A stretch of DNA of 8,539 nucleotides from Promethearchaeota archaeon (GTDB lineage Archaea; Asgardarchaeota; Lokiarchaeia; Sigyniarchaeales; SOKP01): contig JAUWHC010000086.1 of the NCBI GenBank assembly GCA_030606095.1, positions 1 through 8,539 of the forward strand. The letters are read 5' to 3'. Shown here piece after piece: positions 1 through 5,046 of the stretch (the stretch's first letter is position 1; the number at the start of each line of letters is the position of its first letter). The position numbers were made by a program, and so were the translations under genes. The notes beneath the pieces are model-generated. The model made no database searches. It saw only the letters and a program-made list of their open reading frames with translations, and was not told the origin of the DNA.

Positions 1-1
1 A

Positions 2-544
2 AAAAAGATTAGCGCACTTAAACGGTATGCGATGTCAAAACAATCCAAAGAATTAATAACGAAAATCGATGAATTTAAAGAATCTTTAATTCAAAAGTTA
101 GGTAAAAAACTTTCCTTAGCTCGAATTGATAACAAATTTGATGTGCAATATGGTGCAATCTCAAAAAACTGGGAGAAACTTCTTAAATTTTGTTTAGATT
201 TCTGTATTCTTACGCTTTCAGGACATACACACGAATTAAAAGAATTTAGATTGAGTGATCCACAAGATTTAAAGACTAAAGTCGTCGACACACACACATC
301 GCCTTTTAGTTTAAAAAAATTAGACAATCCTGCGGCGATATATTACGATATTTATTCTGAACTATATGATAATCCAGAAGATATTGAAAAGAGTGCCCCC
401 TTTATCGTTCAAACGCCTGCATTGGGCTTAGGGAGCTATAAAAACCCTAAATCAGCAAGCGCTTTTCGAGAGATCGTTATTAAAAAAGGGAGACTCGCTT
501 CTTTTAAAGTTAAGTACTTAAAACAGCAACTTAAACAAATTTGA
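2..544 (+). CDS. Metallophosphoesterase, C-terminal part (5' end outside window)
   Basis: This is the C-terminal part of a calcineurin-like phosphoesterase. These enzymes hydrolyse phosphoester bonds with a two-metal centre. The reading frame is open to the left edge (the first visible codons read KKISALKRYA), so the ATG at 32 is probably an internal Met and the catalytic N-terminal motifs (DxH, GDxxD, GNHE) lie upstream. What is visible is the last metal-binding motif, GHTH, encoded at 221-232 and preceded by the hydrophobic strand FCILTLS. It is followed by a C-terminal segment with PFIVQTPALG and AFREIVIKKGRL, which resembles the closing strands of this family. About 100 residues follow GHTH, a normal length for such a tail. 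The gene ends 20 bases from the stop of the convergent gene on the other strand. The substrate cannot be inferred. The family call rests on one strong motif plus the tail. Confidence 0.75.
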   Translation, partial: KKISALKRYAMSKQSKELITKIDEFKESLIQKLGKKLSLARIDNKFDVQYGAISKNWEKLLKFCLDFCILTLSGHTHELKEFRLSDPQDLKTKVVDTHTSPFSLKKLDNPAAIYYDIYSELYDNPEDIEKSAPFIVQTPALGLGSYKNPKSASAFREIVIKKGRLASFKVKYLKQQLKQI

Positions 545-564
545 TTGAATTTAATAAAGAGAAG

Positions 565-1203
565 TTAATCAATTAAGCTAATTCCTAATTCAAATGCGCG
601 TATACATCTTGAAGGGTCTTCATGAAACTCTCTTAAAATCGTTAACATTAATTTTTCATAAAATATGTCTCGAAATTCTTTTACACCCACTCCTAATGCT
701 ATTATTGTACTGTAATTTTGGGAGTTAAAATAATTAATCGAGAGCTCGTTAAAATCGAGCGCAAATACCTTTCTAGCCAATTGATCTAAAATATCAACAA
801 TTTGAGCAATCGAAGGATATTTGATTTTCTTTTTCGTATCTTGGACGCTTTGCTTTAAATCTATTTGATGAGTGTTTAAAATCACCACAGTTTTTTCTGA
901 AACGAATTTTAAATTTTTTAAGGTTTCAAGGGGTTCAAGTCCAAAAACTAAATGCGCATCTCTTATAGGGATTTTCGAGGAATTAAGATCTTCTATAGTA
1001 TAATTCTGATCGAGGGAATATATCCTACTGTCAATAAGATACCGAATAAATGCTAATTTCGATCGTTTCTTTTTTGATTCATAATCTAAGGTCGACCCAA
1101 CAGCCTTTTCAATTAAAATACTTCTATCTCCGTACTCCTTTAGGATGTTACGTAAAAAGGAAACCTCTCGTTTATCTACTCCGGTTACCAGGATGTTATA
1201 CAT
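565..1203 (-). CDS. Divergent IorB-like protein (indolepyruvate/2-oxoacid ferredoxin oxidoreductase gamma-domain relative)
   Basis: This 212-residue protein resembles the beta subunit of indolepyruvate:ferredoxin oxidoreductase (the gamma domain of 2-oxoacid oxidoreductases). The resemblance is collinear: an N-terminal strand NILVTGV; DAHLVFGLEPLETLKNL, then a strand ending VVILNTHQID, matching the family's 'ADV..G.EP.EALR' segment; a YPS motif; a core strand FALDFNEL; and the C-terminal RAFELGI. The usual GVGGQG-type loop after the first strand is replaced by GVDKREV, and the following His/Gly-rich segment is replaced by a lysine-rich one, so the normal cofactor-side surface is altered. No IorA-like partner lies next to it. 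The start is the ATG at 1203, with GGAG two bases upstream; an in-frame TTG five codons earlier (1218) is the alternative. The frame is intact, so this looks like a repurposed paralogue rather than a decayed gene. Activity as an oxidoreductase subunit is doubtful. Confidence 0.7.
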   Translation of the reverse strand: MYNILVTGVDKREVSFLRNILKEYGDRSILIEKAVGSTLDYESKKKRSKLAFIRYLIDSRIYSLDQNYTIEDLNSSKIPIRDAHLVFGLEPLETLKNLKFVSEKTVVILNTHQIDLKQSVQDTKKKIKYPSIAQIVDILDQLARKVFALDFNELSINYFNSQNYSTIIALGVGVKEFRDIFYEKLMLTILREFHEDPSRCIRAFELGISLID

Positions 1204-1221
1204 ATCTCCAATTAGCAATCA

Positions 1222-1238
1222 CTTTATTATTTAATAAT
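1222..1238 (-). promoter_or_regulatory. Candidate TATA box for the IorB-like gene
   Basis: On the minus strand, TTATTAAATAATAAAGT is centred about 26 bases before the ATG at 1203. That is where an archaeal TATA box would sit for a leaderless or very short-leader transcript. The surrounding sequence is very AT-rich, so a chance match is possible. Confidence 0.35.
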
Positions 1239-1265
1239 TCTAATTTTAAAAAATTCTCATCATTA

Positions 1266-1282
1266 ATTATTCTTATTTATTA
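1266..1282 (-). repeat. Left arm of a 17-bp perfect inverted repeat
   Basis: On the minus strand this reads TAATAAATAAGAATAAT, identical to the plus-strand sequence at 1400-1416. The two arms face outward between the divergent IorB-like and methyltransferase-like genes, with 117 bases between them. This arm lies about 63 bases before the IorB-like start. It may be a shared protein-binding element; low sequence complexity weakens the case. Confidence 0.55.
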
Positions 1283-1335
1283 CTTATCTTAAATAAAAAT
1301 TCAACTTGCTAAACAGTTACTTAAAATTTGGTAAT

Positions 1336-1384
1336 AAAAGAACTTAAATATAATAAATCACTTATATAAGTAAATGCTTATAAT
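1336..1384 (+). promoter_or_regulatory. Promoter with tandem inverted-repeat operator (copy 1)
   Basis: A purine-rich BRE-like stretch (AAAAGAAC, 1336-1343) precedes the TATA box TTAAATATAA (1344-1353). Overlapping and following it is TATAAT-N6-CTTATATAAG-N6-CTTATA (1349-1382). This is two overlapping inverted repeats of the form TATAAG-N6-CTTATA with centres 16 bases apart; the second (1365-1382) is perfect. The transcription start should fall near 1375, inside the operator, which is the classic place for repression. The same arrangement recurs at 2575-2625 with identical spacing. The likely binder is the ArsR-family protein encoded between the two sites. Confidence 0.75.
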
Positions 1385-1399
1385 CTCTTAAAACATTCA

Positions 1400-1416
1400 T
1401 AATAAATAAGAATAAT
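1400..1416 (+). repeat. Right arm of a 17-bp perfect inverted repeat
   Basis: TAATAAATAAGAATAAT is the exact reverse complement of 1266-1282. This arm lies downstream of the predicted transcription start, in the leader of the methyltransferase-like gene, and ends 14 bases before its TTG start. Confidence 0.55.
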
Positions 1417-1430
1417 AAAGAAGTGATTTT

Positions 1431-1925
1431 TTGAATTCAAATAATAATAATTTTGAAAAAAATAGAGAAATTACTCACAGTCATCTAATACATGTTCTAT
1501 TCTCTAGCGTTTTTCTACTGATTTGGACCTTAGACACTTGGGTTTTTTCGATATCAACAGGATTAAATGCATTATTTCCACATATAATACGATTAGTACT
1601 TTTTATAGGAATTTTATGTAGCGCCTTTATCTTAATAAGGATATCCGCTAAAGCATTATTTAAAGAGAAAAACCCTTCAAACACTCTAATGACAGGTGGA
1701 ATATTACGCTATATTAGACATCCTATGTATTTGAGCATCTTATTGATTTACATAGCTTTTCTTTTCTTATCAACGTCGCTTTTATGCATGGGTTTTTTCA
1801 TAATTGTACTTATAACGTATAACAAGATGGCAAATTACGAGGAAAAAGTACTTGAAAAGCTTTTTGGCGAAGAATATTTAGAATATAAGCAAAATGTATC
1901 AAAATGGTTTCCTAACCCATTCTAA
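1431..1925 (+). CDS. Isoprenylcysteine / phospholipid methyltransferase-like membrane protein
   Basis: This 164-residue integral membrane protein belongs to the isoprenylcysteine carboxyl methyltransferase / phospholipid methyltransferase superfamily, which transfers a methyl group from S-adenosylmethionine at the membrane face. The signature is visible: GGILRYIRHPMYLS (residues 89-102) matches the family's G-x-R-H-P-x-Y core. The C-terminal segment from YNKMANYEEK through LFGEEYLEYKQ to KWFPNPF (130-164) matches the conserved Glu / FG-x-x-Y-x-x-Y / P tail. Hydrophobic helices lie at about 19-43, 51-72 and 99-130 (the last long enough for a hairpin). The start is TTG at 1431, with AAGTGAT just upstream; an in-frame stop at 1416 and the lack of any Met before residue 87 leave little choice. 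The gene has its own operator-bearing promoter and is followed by the ArsR-family gene. Prokaryotic members have varied or unknown substrates, so none is assigned. Confidence 0.8.
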   Translation: MNSNNNNFEKNREITHSHLIHVLFSSVFLLIWTLDTWVFSISTGLNALFPHIIRLVLFIGILCSAFILIRISAKALFKEKNPSNTLMTGGILRYIRHPMYLSILLIYIAFLFLSTSLLCMGFFIIVLITYNKMANYEEKVLEKLFGEEYLEYKQNVSKWFPNPF

Positions 1926-1949
1926 AGTATTAAAAAGTAGTAATAGTTC

Positions 1950-1961
1950 TTTTATTTTTTT
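1950..1961 (+). terminator. T-rich terminator after the methyltransferase-like gene
   Basis: TTTTATTTTTTT begins 25 bases after the stop codon. Archaeal RNA polymerase commonly terminates at U-rich stretches without a strong hairpin. It separates this gene from the independent promoter of the next one. Confidence 0.4.
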
Positions 1962-2050
1962 ATTATTTATTTAAACACGAAAAATTAAACGATATGAAAT
2001 AAAAAACATCATAAAAATAATGGAGATAAGCTATTCTATATTTCATAAAG

Positions 2051-2062
2051 GATATAAATTTT
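2051..2062 (+). promoter_or_regulatory. TATA box of the ArsR-family gene
   Basis: GATATAAATTTT is centred about 31 bases before the ATG at 2088. This predicts a leader of only a few bases, which fits the absence of a Shine-Dalgarno sequence. The tandem operator found at the two neighbouring promoters is not present here. Confidence 0.45.
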
Positions 2063-2087
2063 AAACATTATTGAATATTGAATATCG

Positions 2088-2456
2088 ATGAAAAATTTAC
2101 TCGAAAAATTATCTAAAGTCTTCAAAGCTCTTAGTGATCCTTCAAGGCTTAGATTAATAAGATTGCTTGCGTTCAACGATGAAGATAAATTGTGTGTAAT
2201 TGATTTAGCTGAAAAACTTGGAATTTCTCAACCTGCTACCTCTCAACATATTAATGTATTAAAAAAACTCAATATTATTCAATTAGAAAAAGATCAAGCT
2301 CGTACTTTTTACTTCATTAATAAAGACATTTTCCGGCAATATCAAGGACATATTAATCATTTGTTCCAAATGGTTTATCAAAAATGCCCGTTTGATGGGA
2401 ATTGTGAAACTTGTAAATTTAAAAATTATTGTGAAAGACCTTTAGAGCGATCATAA
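2088..2456 (+). CDS. ArsR-family winged-helix repressor with C-terminal four-cysteine cluster
   Basis: This 122-residue ArsR/SmtB-type transcription factor is probably a dimeric repressor released by a metal or another inducer. VFKALSDPSRLRLIRLL (residues 11-27) is the typical first part of the fold. The recognition region runs from LAEKLGISQ (40-48) to QHINVLKKLNII (53-64), followed by the wing (LEKDQARTFYFIN). In the family's metal motif ELCVCDL only the first cysteine position is kept (KLCVIDL, C36). The tail holds C100, C106, C109 and C115, spaced C-x5-C-x2-C-x5-C, which could bind a metal or an iron-sulfur cluster. The ATG start gives the expected N-terminus and appears nearly leaderless. 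The gene lies between two membrane-protein genes that share an operator, the most likely targets. The family call is firm; the ligand is unknown. Redox or thiol sensing is equally possible. Confidence 0.9.
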   Translation: MKNLLEKLSKVFKALSDPSRLRLIRLLAFNDEDKLCVIDLAEKLGISQPATSQHINVLKKLNIIQLEKDQARTFYFINKDIFRQYQGHINHLFQMVYQKCPFDGNCETCKFKNYCERPLERS

Positions 2457-2497
2457 AATCCTAACCATAAAATTAAGTTTTCTTTAAAAGTAATTGC

Positions 2498-2505
2498 TTT
2501 TTTTT
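2498..2505 (+). terminator. T8 terminator after the ArsR-family gene
   Basis: A run of eight T residues lies 41 bases after the stop codon, before the next promoter. It is typical of archaeal U-tract termination. No convincing hairpin precedes it. Confidence 0.4.
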
Positions 2506-2574
2506 AAAACTCTAACATCTCTTTAACTGTTTCCGTGATTTATCTATCAAATATTAATGATATTTTATTTTTAT

Positions 2575-2625
2575 AAAGAAAAGTTTAAATATAAGCATTG
2601 ACTTATATAGGTAATTACTTATAAT
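2575..2625 (+). promoter_or_regulatory. Promoter with tandem inverted-repeat operator (copy 2)
   Basis: AAAGAAAAG (BRE-like) precedes TTAAATATAA (2585-2594). The operator is TATAAG-N6-CTTATATAGG-N6-CTTATA (2590-2623). Here the first inverted repeat (2590-2607) is perfect and the second has one mismatch, the reverse of copy 1. The 25 bases from 2601 match 1360-1384 at 22 positions, and the distance from TATA box to operator is identical. The transcription start should fall near 2616. The ATG at 2624 overlaps the end of the operator region. Confidence 0.75.
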
Positions 2626-2631
2626 GGTGAT
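2626..2631 (+). promoter_or_regulatory. Shine-Dalgarno sequence bearing on the start of the membrane protein
   Basis: GGTGAT is a full match to the core of the archaeal consensus AGGTGATC. It sits five bases before an in-frame ATA at 2637, whose frame reads KKTYYKWILVG into the first membrane helix. No ATG, GTG or TTG in that frame lies at a useful distance. The site therefore suggests either a rare ATA start or a lost base downstream of the ATG at 2624. Confidence 0.4.
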
Positions 2632-2636
2632 AAAAA

Positions 2637-3329
2637 ATAAAAAAAACCTATTATAAATGGATTCTTGTAGGATTAGGGCTCATTATTGTTTTTTCTTTGA
2701 CTTTTGTAAAAACACCAGGAGAAATTACAAGCATGCTCGTAAACATAACAAATCAATTAAAAATCTTTTTTTTAATAGTACATGTGTTGTTTATAGTATT
2801 AGTATTGGTAGGGATTGTTAATAAAAAAAATAGAAATCTAATTTTTTTCTCGTTTATTGCTTTTCTATCCCTTTCCGCTACAATTATTTCAATAATATTC
2901 GTGGTTCTACCAAATATTATAATGTTTGGGATCGTTTTCGTTTTAATAATTTACGCGTACAAGAATAAAGAACTGAATTTTGAGTTGAAGAATTTAAATT
3001 TCTCTAGCAAAATATTTGGGTTAATTGGATTGATTGTTGGCTTTTGGTATTTACATTGGGTCGAAGAACCTATTTGGCTAAATGCTTTATTTTACTCACC
3101 CCTTGGAGGTGTAAATTGCCCCACAATACTAACTATCTGTGCGTTCCTCTGCCTAACAATAAAACCCACATCAAGCATATTAGAAGTGACCGTAGGGTCA
3201 ATAACTCTTTACTTTGGATTTTTCGGTATTTTTTTGCTTGGTGCTTACATAGATTTTGTTTTAATCATTTGCGGTGCGTTTCTTCTACTAAGAGCATATT
3301 TAATCCATAAAGAAATCGATAAAATCTAA
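2637..3329 (+). CDS. Multi-spanning membrane protein, weakly DUF6064-like; start uncertain
   Basis: This protein is about 230 residues with seven or eight hydrophobic helices. Counted from 2637, they lie at about 8-24, 41-61, 68-110 (two), 126-140, 162-176 and 181-222 (two). The segment around FWYLHWVEEPIWLN and SPLGGVNCPT (154-163) recalls the DUF6064 membrane family from memory; this is a weak match and implies no function. The first conventional start in frame is TTG at 2697, but that would cut a clear first helix (WILVGLGLIIVFSLTF) in half. The frame stays open back to a stop at 2631. Two better starts are possible: ATA at 2637 behind GGTGAT, or ATG at 2624 if one A is skipped in the A8 run at 2639-2646. 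The gene shares its operator with the methyltransferase-like gene, so both probably answer to the ArsR-family regulator. It ends against an 11-T terminator. Confidence 0.7.
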   Translation: MKKTYYKWILVGLGLIIVFSLTFVKTPGEITSMLVNITNQLKIFFLIVHVLFIVLVLVGIVNKKNRNLIFFSFIAFLSLSATIISIIFVVLPNIIMFGIVFVLIIYAYKNKELNFELKNLNFSSKIFGLIGLIVGFWYLHWVEEPIWLNALFYSPLGGVNCPTILTICAFLCLTIKPTSSILEVTVGSITLYFGFFGIFLLGAYIDFVLIICGAFLLLRAYLIHKEIDKI

Positions 3330-3340
3330 TTTTTTTTTTT
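3330..3340 (+). terminator. T11 terminator directly after the membrane-protein stop
   Basis: Eleven consecutive T residues start at the base after the TAA stop codon. This is a strong archaeal-type U-tract terminator for the plus-strand gene in the convergent spacer. Confidence 0.6.
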
Positions 3341-3400
3341 AATTTTAATTTCATGAAAAAAATAGCTTTAAAATGGAGAATTAAAAAGAAAATATTATTT

Positions 3401-3424
3401 AAAAAAATTTATAATTATTTTTTT
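3401..3424 (-). terminator. A/U hairpin terminator after dihydrolipoyl dehydrogenase
   Basis: The eight-base arms AAAAAAAT and ATTTTTTT flank an eight-base loop (TTATAATT). On the minus-strand transcript the hairpin begins a few bases after the stop codon and its far arm is a U run. The stem is all A-U and therefore weak. The U run alone may be what acts. Confidence 0.45.
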
Positions 3425-3428
3425 TAGT

Positions 3429-4913
3429 CTAATGATGTATAGGACGACCCTTTTTATGTATAGCAAGGCCAAAAACATCTTCCATTCCTTCTAAAACCAT
3501 CTCGCTGATGGTTGGGTGCGAATGTATTGTTTCTGCGACATCGTGAACCGTTAAACCATGTTGCATGGCTAAAGCGATTTCTGAGATCAATTCTGGTGCT
3601 TCAGCTCCAATACAAGATGCTCCAATTATTTTATGCGTTTTCTTATCCGCCAAAATTAAAATAAAGCCTTGTTCTTCGCCCATACACTTCGCTTTTCCTA
3701 GCGACATATACGGGAATCGTCCCATCACTAACTCGTATCCCAAATCTTTAGCTTGTTTTCTACGTATACCGATTGAGCCAATATTTGGGCTTGTAAAAAT
3801 CGTTGCTGGAACAACCTTATAATCTGTAATTCTTTCTTCAACAGGAAACCCACCTAAGCTAGCTAAGGAGTTTGCGACGGCAACATCCCCTTCGTGACTA
3901 GCAACATGAGCCAACATAATACCACCGGTCACGTCACCAATGGCATAAATCCCCTTTACTGAAGTCTCTAAAGTCTTGAGATTTACTTTTATTGATCCTC
4001 TAGCGGTTTCAATTCCAAGTTCTTCTAATCCTAAGTTGCCCGATTCTTTTGCTCGACCAATAGATACTAAGCAATAATCAGCTTCAAAGTAAGATTTTTC
4101 GGCAGATTCTAATTGGTCTCTAGGAACAGTTGCTGAACAAGTTGTTGCTTTCACGCCCGTTCCAGTACTATCAACTGATAAGACGTTTTGAGAGACGTGA
4201 ACTTCGATTCCTAAAGAATTTAATTTCTTTTGCAATTCTTTTACAACCATTGGTTCTTCGGTTGCGATCGGAGAAGGAAGGTATTCTAACATGATAACCT
4301 TACTTCCAAAAGTAGAAAATATATTAGCAAATTCGCATCCTATTACTCCAGCTCCAATAATGAGCAATCTTTTTGGAACAATTTTGAAATCAGGATTTAA
4401 GATATCGTCGCTAGTTAAAATTCTATCGTGATCAATATTAAACGCGGGAATCAGTGCAGGAGAGGAGCCTGTAGCAATTATAACTCTTTTTGCTTTAATA
4501 TTTTTCTTTTCTTCTCCTTCTATTGAGATTTCAAAACCATCGTTAGCATTCCCACCTAATATTTTTCCATGCCCCATAAAAACATCGTTCTTCCACGCCT
4601 TTTCTAATGCAGCTATTCCCCCAATTAATTCTGAAACAATTTTATTTTTACGCTCTACAGCTTTGCCAAAATCTAACTTTATATCACAGCTTACTCCAAG
4701 TTCTTCTCCATTTTCTCTTATCCTTTGTATAAGTTCTGCAGATGCATATAAAGCTTTTGTGGGGATACAACCCACATTTAAACAAGTCCCCCCAAGATTT
4801 TTTTTCTCAATTAAGGCGACCTTCGCACCATATTGAGCGGCTCTAATGGCAGAATGGTAACCACCGGGCCCACTTCCAATAATCGCTATATCATATAATT
4901 CAGTATCCGACAT
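3429..4913 (-). CDS. lpdA: Dihydrolipoyl dehydrogenase
   Basis: This 494-residue FAD-dependent enzyme oxidises protein-bound dihydrolipoamide with NAD+. It serves as E3 of 2-oxoacid dehydrogenase complexes or as the L protein of the glycine cleavage system. All landmarks are present: the FAD-binding GSGPGG (residues 13-18); the redox disulfide in GGTCLNVGCIPTKAL (C44, C49); the second nucleotide fold GAGVIGCEFA (187-196) with an acidic residue, E210, at the end of the next strand, as in NAD-preferring enzymes; the second FAD motif GIYAIGDVTG (321-330); and the C-terminal HSHPTISE with the H466/E471 catalytic pair. Length is slightly above the family norm, partly from extra residues at about 250-275. 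The ATG at 4913 gives a standard N-terminus. No E1, E2, lipoate ligase or glycine-cleavage gene is adjacent, so the partner complex must be encoded elsewhere. The gene is divergent from the kinase gene. Confidence 0.95.
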   Translation of the reverse strand: MSDTELYDIAIIGSGPGGYHSAIRAAQYGAKVALIEKKNLGGTCLNVGCIPTKALYASAELIQRIRENGEELGVSCDIKLDFGKAVERKNKIVSELIGGIAALEKAWKNDVFMGHGKILGGNANDGFEISIEGEEKKNIKAKRVIIATGSSPALIPAFNIDHDRILTSDDILNPDFKIVPKRLLIIGAGVIGCEFANIFSTFGSKVIMLEYLPSPIATEEPMVVKELQKKLNSLGIEVHVSQNVLSVDSTGTGVKATTCSATVPRDQLESAEKSYFEADYCLVSIGRAKESGNLGLEELGIETARGSIKVNLKTLETSVKGIYAIGDVTGGIMLAHVASHEGDVAVANSLASLGGFPVEERITDYKVVPATIFTSPNIGSIGIRRKQAKDLGYELVMGRFPYMSLGKAKCMGEEQGFILILADKKTHKIIGASCIGAEAPELISEIALAMQHGLTVHDVAETIHSHPTISEMVLEGMEDVFGLAIHKKGRPIHH

Positions 4914-4968
4914 CTTTTTATTAATTTCTATTATTAATATGTAATAAATACTTATATTAATGAAATAA

Positions 4969-4982
4969 ATTGTACATACAAT
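4969..4982. promoter_or_regulatory. 14-bp palindrome in the divergent lpdA-gck spacer
   Basis: ATTGTA-CA-TACAAT has perfect six-base arms, and a further TTGTAC half-match lies at 5002-5007. It sits between two divergent genes, about 56 bases before the lpdA start and 65 before the kinase start, where one regulator could control both. It is one of the less A/T-monotonous parts of the spacer. Function is inferred from position only. Confidence 0.4.
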
Positions 4983-5046
4983 ATTAATTTTAATTAATTA
5001 TTTGTACGATTCAAAAAATAGTTTTTAAACAAAAACAGGTTTAAAA

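Noticed and set aside
541..572. TTGATT...AATCAA inverted repeat in the convergent spacer as a bidirectional terminator.
   Set aside because: Only six pairs with a 20-base loop and no T run on either side; too weak to call.
1050..1292. Plus-strand open frame of 80 codons opposite the start of the IorB-like gene.
   Set aside because: Overlaps the opposite-strand gene and its promoter, and the translation has no recognisable feature.
2024..2040. GATAAG followed by CTATA upstream of the ArsR-family gene, similar to an operator half-site pair.
   Set aside because: Spacing is five rather than six, the arms do not match, and the second tandem copy is missing.
2071..2084. Direct repeat TTGAATA-TTGAATA just before the ArsR-family start, a possible autoregulatory site.
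   Set aside because: Short, A/T-rich and unlike the operator at the two neighbouring promoters; nothing else supports it.
3044..3310. Alternative-frame open frame of 88 codons inside the membrane-protein gene.
   Set aside because: The main frame gives coherent hydrophobic helices; this frame gives a mixed, featureless sequence.
3565..3822. Plus-strand open frame of 85 codons inside the dihydrolipoyl dehydrogenase gene.
   Set aside because: It is antisense to highly conserved catalytic sequence and has no domain or start signal.
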